A DNA stretch of 64,000 bases, from contig CM042092.1 of NCBI GenBank assembly GCA_023512835.1, forward strand, positions 4,055,293 through 4,119,292, written 5' to 3'. Made by a program: the position numbers and the translations under genes. Source of the stretch: Taxillus chinensis. Its lineage: Eukaryota > Streptophyta > Magnoliopsida > Santalales > Loranthaceae. The notes beneath the pieces were generated by a model that made no database searches, was not told where the DNA came from, and was given only the letters and a program-made list of their open reading frames with translations. Positions 23,512 through 32,910 of the stretch are shown here, one piece after another; the stretch's first letter is position 1; each line of letters begins with the position of its first letter.

Positions 23512-24384
23512 TTTAGCTTTTAGCTTAAAACGTTCGCCAAATTTAGCTAGCGTCATCAACGCGTTTCTGCTCGCGCAACAACGAGTCTTCGAGTCTTCCG
23601 CTTCACGTCGCTGCAGAAACAACGCCCGCCTGTGGGGTGGGGGGATGATGCCGGGAGATATGGGAGACGACGCTAGGGGAGAGGGGGACAAAGCTGGGGT
23701 GGGTCAATGCCGGGAGAGGAGGTGTGGGAGGGCGCGCTGGATCTCCATGGGGGGTTGGGCGGATCTTTGTTTGGGTGGGGGGGGGCGCTGGATCTCCGTA
23801 GGGGCGTGGGCGCCGTCAGGAGAGAGGGTGGGTCGTTGCCGGGGAGAGGGGGTTAAGGGCCGCCGGTAGAGGAGGCGGGTCATTGCCGGGAGAGGGGGGT
23901 TGGACGCTGGAAATGGGCTTGCTTTTGATGAATAGGATGCGTGTATTTTGAAGCAAATCATCAAATTTATAAAAAAATAATTTTTCAAAAGCCAGTGCTC
24001 TAACCTTAATATAAAAAGATGACTAGGGTGACCAAGAGCAGTCGTATTTAAAGGCGTGAGGGGTTTGGACAGCATCAAGTTCAACATTCGACACTAGAGA
24101 AAACCTAAGAGAGAAAACTAGATTTCCTCAAGAGAGATGGTGAGCGTTCTTGGTGATCAATAGGGTGAAATGAAGCAGACTCGGCAAACAAAGGCTGAAC
24201 AAGAAAGAAAGATAGATACTGTAGGTGACATTCTTCTACCGTTACTAGCTTTGAAATTGTTTTAACTTTTAAGAGTGAATAGAGGAAGAAGTAATTCGTT
24301 GTAAAGGTTGTAGCCTTGTAATAATTGATATTATTATTAGAAGATTGACTCAACAATGGTTGTAGCCTTGTCAGGGGCGACGCT
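23512..24384. other. Spacer between the two MULEs
   Basis: The part from 23640 to 23920 is strongly G-rich (GGGGGG runs, repeated GCCGGGAGAGG units). The part from 24000 to 24360 has an LTR-like or leader-like look, with GTTGTAGCCTTGT repeated at about 24308 and 24359. No gene or complete repeat could be assigned. Confidence 0.4.
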
Positions 24385-24767
24385 ATTAACTATCAAAACG
24401 CTAAACGCAACCGTGGTTGCGTCCTCGCCGCGCACCCGCCGACGTGACGTCTTCCAGCTCAAGCAACGTAAATGAAGCCCCAATTCATTAATTCGGTAAT
24501 GAATTAATTCAGCTCACTCGTGAGACACCATCTGCGGCTCGCGTAACTTCAACTCATTAATTCAACACTACTAGTCGTAGCTCCATGCCATCTTCGATCG
24601 TCGAGGAAGCAATTGAAGATCCGTGAGGTTTGTCTTTTGACATCTTCAATTATGGATTCATCTCCAGCCTACTCTCTTTCTCTATGTAGTGTTTTTTCAA
24701 GAAGGTCTTCGAAACTAAATAGAAAACACACAACTCGCGTAGCTCCATTACGAGTTCAAGAAAGGTG

Positions 24768-24961
24768 CTCGAGCAAGTCTGGAGTTTATAGATTAGCTTG
24801 ACACTAGCTCGAGCACGACTCAAGCACTCGCCTCGAGCAATGTCATCGAGACTTGCTCGAGTGATGGATCGAGCACCTGTCTCGAGCTAGTGTCGAGTGG
24901 AGACATTACTCGAGACGGTGCTCGATACATAACTCGAGCAAGTCTCGATCACTGTCTCGAG
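24768..24961. repeat. Phased CTCGAG array 2, upstream of transposase
   Basis: CTCGAG or single-base variants (ATCGAG, GTCGAG, CTCGAT, CTCAAG) start at 24808, 24819, 24832, 24845, 24856, 24868, 24881, 24892, 24909, 24921, 24933, 24944 and 24956, with an outlier at 24768. Mean spacing from 24808 is about 12.3 bp. The array ends about 100 bp before the transposase start codon, so it may overlap the promoter or leader (inference). Confidence 0.85.
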
Positions 24962-25064
24962 CACCGTCTCCACTGAATTTTTCTTTGCCATTTACGTTTG
25001 CTTTTGATGTTTTTTTATCCATTTTAATAATATATTGACAATGGATTTTATTGTTGTTTTCAGC

Positions 25065-27022
25065 ATGACAAACTCGCGAGAACCATCAGATGAAGAATGC
25101 ATGGAGGATAGAGAAAATACACCGGACGCAGGGAATGGTTGTCCGGGAATGTCGCAGAATGTGATAGTGGAGAATGACGATATTATTGAGGAGCCCATAA
25201 AGGGGATGGAATTTAATGCATTTGAAGATTTATTAAGTTATTATAAACAATATGGGAAGAAATGTGGTTTTGGGGTGATGACAAAAAGGACCGAGAAGGG
25301 AGAAGATGACGTGATTAGATATGTCACCCTTGCTTGTGCTCGGGGTGGGAAAGCTCGAAATAGGACTTCCAATGTGGCTAACCCACGTCCAACAGGGAAG
25401 ACAGAGTGTAAGGCTAAGATTAATGCCTTAAGAATTGATGGAAAGCTTCGGTTGACTACAGTTCATAACATCCATAATCATGGACTTAGTCCGAAGAAAT
25501 CTCGCTATTTTCGATGTAATAGAGAAGTGAGTGAGCCAATAAAAAGAATCTTGGATACAAATGACTTGGCCGGCATCCGAATGAATAAGAACTTTGGATC
25601 TCTTGTTGTTGGTGCTGGTGGATTTGAGAATCTTCCTTTTTTTGGAAAAAGATTGTCGTAATTATATCAATAAGGAAAGACATCCGAGACTTGGTGCGGG
25701 TGGTGCTGGCGCACTTAGAGATTATTTTTCACGGGATGCGGTATAAAAATCCTGGATTCTTTGCGTTGATGGATTTAGATGACGACGGGAGGTTAAGGAA
25801 TGTATTTTGGGCAGACCCTCGTAGTAGAGCAACGTACCAATATTTCAGTGATGTGGTGACATTCGACACGACTTACCCGACAAATAGGTATGGGATGCCA
25901 TTTGCCCCATTTGTTGGTGTAAACCACCATGGGCAATCAATTTTGCTAGGAGCAGGTTTGATATCTAGTGAGGACACCGAGACCTTTGTGTGGTTATTTC
26001 AGACTTGGTTGCAGTGTATGGATGGTATAGCTCCAAAAGCCATTATCACTGATCAGGATAGAGCAATGAAAAATGCAATTGCTATTGTTTTCCCAGAGAC
26101 GAAACACAGATATTGTCTATGGCATATAATGAAGAAAGTTCCAGAGAAACTCAGCTCATATGGTTCATACAAAGCAGGGATGAAGAATGAATTGATGAGA
26201 TGTGTGTATGACAGCCAAAGTGTTGAGGAGTTTGAGAAGTCTTGGGTTCAATTGATTGCCACTTATAACTTAGAGGAGAATTCGTGGTTGAAAAGCCTAT
26301 ACAGGTGATCGTTTGTATTGGGTTCCAGATATTTGAAAGATGCATTTTGGGATGGAATGAGTACTACCCAATGGAGTGAGAGCATGAATGCATTTTTTGA
26401 TGGTTATGTTCATGCTAATACAAACTTAAAAGAGTTCGTTGACCAGTTTGATAACGCTTTGAAAAAAAAAATTGAGAAGGAAATTGCTGCAGACTTTTAC
26501 TCATTTACTACCACAATTCCGTGTATATCTAGATCACCAATCGAGAAGAGATTCCAGGAGTTGTACACACATGCAAAATTCAAAGAAGTTCAAAAGCAAT
26601 TCACTGGCATGATTGATTTGAACCCAAAGGTACATCAGTGTGATGGTGCGGAATGCACCTATCTCATTCATGACGAAATTAGTTTTGAAGAATTTAGTAA
26701 GGTAGTGACATTTTTTTGTGAGTTTTAATGAGGTGGATGCAACTGCAAAGTGTTCTTGTGGATTGTTTGAGACGAGGGGAATCTTGTGTCGTCACATTTT
26801 TTCCGTTTATAGATGTAACGAGATTAAAGAATTGCCGGATAAATATATTTTGCATCGATGGAGGAAGGATATTAAAAGACGATACAGATTAATTCATATG
26901 AGCTATGATGCAGCGGAACAACGTCCAGATTGTAATAGATATTCTGAATTATTACATATCTGTTATCAAATGATTACTCGTGCGGCAGGTAGTATAGAGC
27001 ATACCTCGGGATGTAAAATGTA
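25065..27022 (+). pseudogene. FAR1/MULE/SWIM transposase, frame-broken
   Basis: MULE transposase of the FAR1/FHY3 kind. The start at 25065 follows a TTTTCAG acceptor; an in-frame ATG also exists at 25041. Order of domains: a FAR1 zinc-finger domain (about 25200-25500; YYKQYGKKCGFGV, LACARGG, TECKAKI, NIHNHGLSP), the MULE catalytic core (about 25850-26140; VVTFDTTYPTNRYGMPFAPF, AIITDQDRAMKNAI, HRYCLWHIMKK; the two Asp of the DDE set are visible), and a SWIM zinc finger (about 26745-26800; CSCGLFETRGILCRHIF). Breaks: an extra T in the T7 run at 25637-25643, an extra G near 25733, paired shifts with a TGA at 26306, and an extra T in the T7 run at 26711-26717. Most are homopolymer length changes, so either decay or sequence error is possible. 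Confidence 0.85.
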
Positions 27023-27029
27023 AGTTGCA

Positions 27030-27840
27030 TGCAATGATCAATTTGTACGATGCCAGCCAAGAACTCCCACCAATGCCACAAACAGTTTCAAATGTATGTC
27101 AAACGGGAAATGACATACGGAGTCCACATCTCGTGCGAGGGAAAGGTATACCTGGCATCTTCACGTAGAGCATCAAGGATGGAGGTAGAAATGCGAAAAG
27201 TTAGGGCAAAATCAAAGAACACAAGCATTTAAAGGGAAACATGTAGAGGTATGCCCATGTTATATTGTCTTGTCTTGTGTTTTAATGTGTTCTAATGTGT
27301 TTCTTCATTATTAGTTTGATGGAGCAGACAAACCAGTGTGGCCAGGGTTTTATTCCCTAATACTAACATGGATATGCACAATGTTCACACTACTGGATCC
27401 CAACCTGGCGAGACCTTCATTCACAGTCAAGAAAGTGTAAGTTGATAAATTTAATATATCCGAAAATCTACTATGCTGTTCTAATTGTTTGCTCTAATTA
27501 TAGATATCCTCGTACAGTCCCCCATGTTGCAAGCAGTCCCTGGTGTGCACCCATACCATCTCAAACGTCACGATCATATGAGGCAAGTGAATTAAATTTA
27601 ACTTTCCGTAAACTTTGATCGACCACACTAATGTCATTCTCATTCTTTCCGCTAATTGTAGATTTCCTCTCACACTCCCCATGTCGCGAGCAGTCCCTTT
27701 TGTGCACCCATATTATCTCCGCATGTGCCTGTTAGTAATGATTTCAACCATCCATTGGAGGCGACGCCTCACCATATGACTCAACCATTCCAAAGCTTTG
27801 CAGAACTTCTACATCAAACTCACCGCAATGCATTGTGATT
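27030..27840 (+). other. Downstream exons or tail of the MULE transposase gene
   Basis: After the SWIM frame stops at 27022, short coding-like pieces continue (ASQELPPMPQTVSN, then FDGADKPVWPGFYSLI-like text). Two similar blocks, 27502-27575 and 27658-27732, both contain CCCATGT, GAGCAGTCCC or CAAGCAGTCCC and GTGCACCCATA; each follows a TAG that could be an acceptor. They look like a duplicated small exon. Frames are broken and the exon structure cannot be resolved. Confidence 0.4.
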
Positions 27841-28130
27841 AGGCAGTAGGATTCGTACTTTGCTTGCATCCGTAATGAAATGTAGTTATTAAACATACAT
27901 TTGGGAACAAATGTTTGCTTCGTTGTAGTAATATATCGAGTTGGATTCACAAATTCTTATTACGATTAACAAATGTTGTTCGATTAAAAGAGGGAGCGGA
28001 AAATAAAGACAAATGGAGTTCTTTTTCTTTCATGGTCATTTTGAGGCATGACACCATCCTCAATTTGTTAAAAAGGTGCAAATGTTGTTGCAACCAGGAG
28101 ACAAAACAAATTCCAGGAAATGAAGTCGTG

Positions 28131-28313
28131 CTCGACCCATTTGCTCGAGTCTCAATGAGTAGGCCTCGAGCGGCAGGATGGAGCACAAGTCTCGAGCCGT
28201 TATCACTTGTGACTTCTCGAGACCGATGCTCGACGCTCGCAAGGGTGCTCGAGTCCCATCGATTCGGACTCGAGCACTATGCTCGACCAATAGGATCGAG
28301 CAATAGTCTCGAG
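28131..28313. repeat. Phased CTCGAG array 3, between convergent genes
   Basis: CTCGAG and variants (CTCGAC, ATCGAG) start at 28131, 28144, 28165, 28178, 28191, 28216, 28229, 28248, 28269, 28282, 28295 and 28308. Most gaps are exactly 13 or about twice that, so the period is slightly longer than in array 1. It lies beyond the 3' end of the transposase and before the 3' end of the Ulp1 gene. Confidence 0.8.
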
Positions 28314-28345
28314 CACGAGGACCCAACACATTGTGTTCAACTCAC

Positions 28346-28376
28346 ACAATAGGTATCATTACAAAATACCTATTGT
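28346..28376. repeat. Perfect 11-bp stem-loop
   Basis: ACAATAGGTAT at 28346-28356 pairs with ATACCTATTGT at 28366-28376 around a 9-base loop. It lies just beyond array 3, in the likely 3' flank of the transposase gene. Function unknown. Confidence 0.7.
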
Positions 28377-28566
28377 ATGATTATATAAGTGATATGTTAG
28401 AAATATGATAATAGTACAGAATCCGAAAAGTGAAAATCTAAAAAGCAACTTTTTACAAGACCAGCCATTAGGCGAGAATATTCAAACAAAGGTTTGCTAA
28501 ATAAAACAGGGGCCACCCTTTTCTGTATGAAAAAACATAACATCCTTCTCGTTCAGCAGTACTCTG

Positions 28567-28724
28567 TGTCGAACTTCAGGGATATGCCGATGCTGAATAA
28601 CTCCTGTGACAACAATGTTGCCCCATCCGGTACGTTTACCTTCACAATTTCGCCGCATGTGCCGAGTCGCTTAGCATGAAGAGGCGTTCGTGTAGATTAG
28701 CGCCGCACCATGTTTAATAAGGCG
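28567..28724 (-). repeat. Inverted duplication, arm A
   Basis: Read on the minus strand, this copy matches 29229-29387 on the plus strand over about 158 bp with a few changes and a one-base indel. Both contain CTACACGAACGCCTCTTCA, AAATTGTGAAGGTAAACGTA and CATATCCCTGAAG. Arm B gives the longer open reading; arm A has stops. Confidence 0.85.
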
Positions 28725-29228
28725 GTTCGTCCATTATACACTCGCTCATTTCCCCATCTTGAAAATCCAGCCCTGAAATGCACATTTGCAAAACATGCGA
28801 GTCAGCACCACAAAGGGATGGAGCTGGATAATATCCTGGAACTATACCTTGAATCGTAAAAGGGAAATTTTCTTTGGACTCCAGAAAACCCAGAACACTC
28901 TTTTGTCCATGCATGCTTGAGAACTTATATCGAAGACAAGGAGAGCGAACCTGCATGGCAGACAAGAAATGTAGCAAATGTCAGTAAATGCAAACACTAA
29001 ACAATGATATACGAAACAATGTGGCCATAGAATTCTTCCTCCATCGGAGAATATACGCACTTCTTTATCATGTTCATCCCTTTGCACCTCCACCTATAAA
29101 ACAAAACATATGCTCAAGAGAACAGACCAAAATATATCGAAGCGAAATAAACAGATATTTATAACTAATTGCAAGGCCACCCCAAGAACAAACGTAAACC
29201 TAAAATACTTGGTGAGATGGAGCGTGAT

Positions 29229-29387
29229 CGCCTTATTGCCCGTGGTGCGACAGCCAATCTACACGAACGCCTCTTCACGCTTAGCGACTCAGACATGGGG
29301 CGAAATTGTGAAGGTAAACGTACCGGATGGGGCAAAATTGTTGTGACAGGAGTTATTCAAGATCGGCATATCCCTGAAGGGTGTTAT
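29229..29387 (+). repeat. Inverted duplication, arm B
   Basis: Partner of arm A, separated by about 500 bp. On the plus strand it reads LIARGATANLHERLFTLSD and then GRNCEGKRTGWGKIVVTGVI, inside a 104-codon frame that starts at 29169. I do not recognise this peptide; it may be a duplicated exon of the element or captured host sequence. Confidence 0.85.
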
Positions 29388-29424
29388 GTGTTTTCATGGC
29401 CTTTGTTTTATTTAGCAAACATTT

Positions 29425-29428
29425 GTCA

Positions 29429-29459
<31 letters not shown>

Positions 29460-30020
29460 TCAACAAAAACAACAATAACCTAACCTCTAATTTATACACT
29501 CCAAGTGCCTTAACTATTTCGATATCTGTCAATATTTGTTTAAAAGTGGCTCCACTTTGACCACTCGTCAAGAGACCCAAGATCGAAAGATGAAGAAGAA
29601 CAGGAAGTACGAATCGCAATATTGGAATGAGAATCATCAAAAACATCAGGCACCTTATTTAATATACTATTGAGCAGAAGAAGGAGATCTACATTTGGTA
29701 TTATTAGATTAGTAATAGAAATAAACAGGCACCTTATTTCCAGCTAAGCAATGTTGGGAAAAATCAATTTTGGTCTCCACCTTTGACGAGTAGCGCACAA
29801 AGCACTCCGGCCCCGATTCTCTCTAAAGCGAGTAAACAAACACAATTTTAAGTGCGTAGATAACACGTAATAACATAGAAGAGTATATACACCTGTCATA
29901 TATACACCGCAAGGGAAAACTATATATTAAGTCGGTAATAATAATAATAATAATAACAACAATAACGAATACACAACAATAACCTAACTCGTCATATATA
30001 CACCGCAAGTGCCTTCACTA
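29425..30020. repeat. Direct repeats with TAA microsatellites
   Basis: A (TAA)n run at about 29430-29455 followed by CAACAATAACCTAAC and a CCAAGTGCCTTAACTAT block recurs at 29937-30020, with (TAA)n, CAACAATAACCTAAC and GCAAGTGCCTTCACTAT. GTCATATATACACCGCAAG also occurs twice, at 29896 and 29991. These are internal duplications in the 3' part of the Ulp1 gene region. Confidence 0.7.
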
Positions 30021-30420
30021 TCATGCTACACCTGTAATAGTAGATGAAACGTGCCACCATCTCTCGTAGAAGTCCTGCCTCACGTGGGTACGACATCGAA
30101 CCGCTCCATTTCGATCGAGCGATCGGGAGCCGTGAAAGCATGTAGTAGCAAACAAATGCCCCACAACTGTCCCCATCCAGTTGTTGGGGGAGATGCTCTG
30201 CTACCATTGAGTACGGTGGGAGGTTACCGCGACTTTGGGGAACATTACGCGAACGGAAAAAGCGACATGCACTAAGCGCTTCGAGATGTTGTGCTGATAT
30301 GTTACTAATTTGTCCCTCCTAGCTTGCGCATTGGTCCGCATATAGGAATCATAAATAATAAAACATGCCTCATCGAAATCAACCTCCAAGCACCACATAA
30401 TGGTCAGTCATGTGAATAGG
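29992..30420 (-). pseudogene. Ulp1-type cysteine protease domain (C48), broken
   Basis: SUMO-protease-like fold carried by the MULE. Reading from 30420 downward: HMTDHYV, a one-base shift, then MWCLEVDFDEACFIIYDSYM, in which the His-Trp region and the YDS Asp fit the catalytic positions. A stop after VAVTSHRTQW and another frame change follow, then MVAEHLPQQLDGDSCGAFVC. This has the Gln-(x)n-Asp-Ser-Cys-Gly arrangement of Ulp1 enzymes, with the catalytic Cys codon at about 30163-30165. Family enzymes cleave SUMO or related bonds; a role in transposition is unproven. The frame breaks argue against a working product as read. Confidence 0.75.
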
Positions 30421-30578
30421 AATGAGGACAAAATCCCGGTGTAGTCCATGCTTTAGCGTCGGCCACATTCCCATTAATGTAATTTTTAAACTCCTCAGTA
30501 GATGGAATGTGGGTGACCGTGGTGAGAGGGAGGACGTCGAGAGAGAGGGCCATTAGGAAATAAGGCAATCGCGCCCTC

Positions 30579-31250
30579 TCACGGAAGACCTCGGCTTCGA
30601 TACACTAGAACCTTCGTTAATAGTCGACCAAAGGCCCTATGTTCCAGTTGGCTAGCCCACACTTCAAATATGATAACCCCCCGGTTCATCGCTATACCAC
30701 GCTCAAAGCAATATAGTAATTTCATATGCTCATTGGGGATGGAATCAGTCCCTGACATCCGACAACATATACATTTTCCAACTATATTTGCCACAAAGCA
30801 TGTACTCCCCTCAAACCCTACTTTCCTATGATATCTCCTTTTATGGAAATCTGGATCATTATAGCCTAATTGCATGCCCATGTCCCTCGTTTTCATCTTT
30901 GGGGGGAGGGATCATGCCAATTTCCAATCCAAAAGCCTCATTAATGATAGAAGAATTGACAATTACCTCTAAATCATGAACCATGGATATTAGCATTTCC
31001 TCTCCATCTCTCAACGCCACTTGCACGTGATCATAAAACTCTGCAAGGTCATCTTCCGGAAGAGGGAAAGGGTCGACTACAAGGTGGCGGAGTCCTGTAT
31101 GCTCGAGCCGATCATGAACGCTTCCATCCATGGGATAATACACCGAACAACGGCTTCCCAATCAAGGACTTGGCCGGCATAAACCTCGCGGGATGTAGCA
31201 GTAGATGTCTTCACCTTCGACCGTCGAGCGGATCGAGCCTTCGAAGCCAT
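30579..31250 (-). pseudogene. Plant transposon protein (Transposase_32-like) N-terminal part
   Basis: Probable N-terminal part of the same minus-strand gene as the Ulp1 domain. A start ATG at 31250 gives MASKARSARRSKVKTSTATS and a basic leader, then VYAGQVLDWEAVV. A frame change near 31140 leads to HDRLEHTGLRHLVVDPFPLP and then IVNSSIINEAFGLEIGMIPP. A second change near 30890 leads to CFVANIVGKCICCRMSGTDS and HRAFGRLLTKVLVY. The order and spacing resemble the putative plant transposon protein domain seen in other plant elements. The join to the Ulp1 domain, across about 160 bp, is inferred. Function unknown. Confidence 0.6.
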
Positions 31251-31387
31251 GAGAGAAACGCGCAGCGGTATTCGTGTCGACCGCTGGAGCGTCGCGTATG
31301 TGTTTTAGGGTTTGCTTTGCTCGTCGATCGGAAGAGACGAAGACGCAAGCAACTTAAGTAAAGAGACAGGCACGAATCTCGATGACG

Positions 31388-31880
31388 CTCGATCCTGCTC
31401 GATGCCGTGCTCGCAACACCATAAATAAACTCGACACTACTCGCGAGCACAGGCAGCGAGCACATGGATTCGAGATGTGCTCGATGCTAAAGCTCGATAC
31501 CATGCTCGACACGTAGTCTCGATCCGACTCGCAAGCACAAGCGGCGATGAGTTTTGCTCGATGCTTGTGCTCGCGACTACGCTCGATACCGGGCTCGACA
31601 CGTAGTCTTGATCCGAGTCTCGAGCACAAGCGGCGATGAGTATTGCTCGATGCATATGCTCGCGACTATGCTACAGGCATAGTCTCGATCGTGTCATTAA
31701 GCACAAGAATCGAGCAAAACTCATCTCTCGCATATGCTCGCCGCCTGTGCTTGCGAGTCGGATCGAGACTACGTGTCGAGCATGGTATCGAGCTTTAGCA
31801 TCGAGCACATCTCGAATGAGTTGCGCTCGATTCTAAGGCTCGATCATGTGAACGAGCATCGGCTCGACCAAGAGCATCGA
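31388..31880. repeat. CTCGAG/CTCGAT array 4 at right MULE end
   Basis: Dense hexamers CTCGAT, CTCGAC, CTCGCG, CTCGAG and ATCGAG; gaps are mostly 10 to 13 bp or twice that. Within it, CTCGACACGTAGTC recurs 89 bp apart (31505 and 31594), showing a tandem duplication. Arms 31468-31547 and 31738-31817 form a long inverted repeat. It lies just upstream of the minus-strand gene and about 100 bp inside the right end of the element. Confidence 0.85.
31468..31817. repeat. 80-bp inverted repeat inside array 4
   Basis: The sequence at 31468-31547 (starts ATTCGAGATGTGCTCGATGC) is repeated in reverse at 31738-31817 with almost no changes, around a loop of about 190 bp. If transcribed it would fold into a long hairpin. 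Confidence 0.85.
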
Positions 31881-31990
31881 GCCACTTGTCGTTCTCGCCT
31901 GTTCTTTCCGTCGACGTGGAATAGGCCACATCAGCCGGGCCCCGGCGGATGCCGCGATCCCGATTGTACCTAGCACGACTCATTAACTAT

Positions 31991-32910
31991 TAAGGCAGCA
32001 GGGTGTACAGTTGCACACCCCGAAATTTTTTTTAAAAAATACTATGTTGATATTTAAAAAGAAAAAAATAGAAGAAAATAACATTCTCTCACGACTCATT
32101 ACCCAATCTCTCCAATCTCCTCAATCCTCATGGCCCGCTTGCCTATATATATAAGGTCCGATCTAGTCCCCTCGCCTCTCCGAGCCACCGTCCGGGCGCT
32201 TGTTTTATCTAGAGACGGCACGCCCCCCTCCTTCCTGGTAAACAATAGTTTAGCACTTTCGTCTGCCGCAATCACCTTAAAATAATTTATTATTTTTAAA
32301 AAAAATGCAAATTGGAAAAAGCATCGTTTATGCATATAAAATGTATATAATAATGGACCACTTGCTGTATATATAAAGTTTGACTGCAGAGCCACCGGTG
32401 CGTTTGTTTTATCTAGAGAGAATTTCCATAAATTTGATTTTTTTTTTAATTCTAGTTATGAATTTGATTTTGCTAATTATTAATTTGCTATACTGCTATT
32501 CTTATATTTTGATTGTTAGGATTTGATGTAAAAAATGTTAAAATACATAAATATTGCTATTATTTGATGTATTGTAATGTTTATAATAAATTTTCTAAAG
32601 TGAGCCTTATCACCCATGAAATAGATCGCGTTGACCAAATTATATATATCTTATATATTCTTTTCATTTTGTACTTGCTTTCTATGGTTTACTGTAATCC
32701 TATTAACAAAGTACTCAAAATCTACCCAATAATCCATTAATATAAAAAAGAACTTTTGCGGGAACCTTCCAGTAGGTGTTAGATAATATTTCTTAAAGGA
32801 TACTGTAGCAAGTGTTGTCATTAGTAGGTAGAGCATACCTATCATACAAAACATTTTGAACAAAAAAATTGTTAAAGAAATTGTTTTAAACATCTTTCGA
32901 AAATACAAAC
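31991..32910. other. Repeat end and AT-rich spacer
   Basis: Next to the MULE duplication, CAGGGTGTACAGTTGCACACC followed by AAATTTTTTTTAAAAAATA matches, in reverse, sequence at about 1790-1856, so a dispersed repeat ends here. TGCTGTATATATAAAG and TTGTTTTATCTAGAGA recur nearby. No gene found. Confidence 0.45.

Larger units (their letters stand above)
24385..31990. mobile_element. 7.6-kb MULE with FAR1-type transposase and Ulp1 gene
   Basis: The element proper is 24394-31981. Perfect 9-bp target duplications ATTAACTAT lie at 24385-24393 and 31982-31990. The left end contains GCTAAACGCAACCG and then CCCGCCGACGTG; the right end read in reverse contains GCTAGGTACAATCGG and then CCCGGCTGATGTG at the same distance, so the terminal repeats are related but diverged. 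It carries a FAR1/MULE transposase (+) at 25065-27022, a convergent two-part gene with Transposase_32-like and Ulp1 segments (-) at 29990-31250, and CTCGAG arrays near each end and between the genes. MULEs carrying Ulp1-like proteases are known in plants (Kaonashi-type in Arabidopsis, CUMULE in melon). Frame breaks suggest it is no longer active, unless they are sequence errors. Confidence 0.85.

Noticed and set aside
26301..26334. A mini-intron in the transposase between 26305 and about 26328
   Set aside because: GT and AG exist, but about 25 bp is too short for a plant intron; compensating frame shifts explain it better.
22835..31880. CTCGAG arrays as a CRISPR array
   Set aside because: The repeated unit is a 6-bp palindrome with 5-8 bp variable linkers in a plant transposon; no repeat-spacer structure and no cas genes.
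22736..31981. One 9.2-kb MULE from 22736 to 31981
   Set aside because: The flanks CATTAAATA and CATTAACTA differ by one base, while two better solutions exist with perfect 9-bp duplications at 22727/23503 and 24385/31982.
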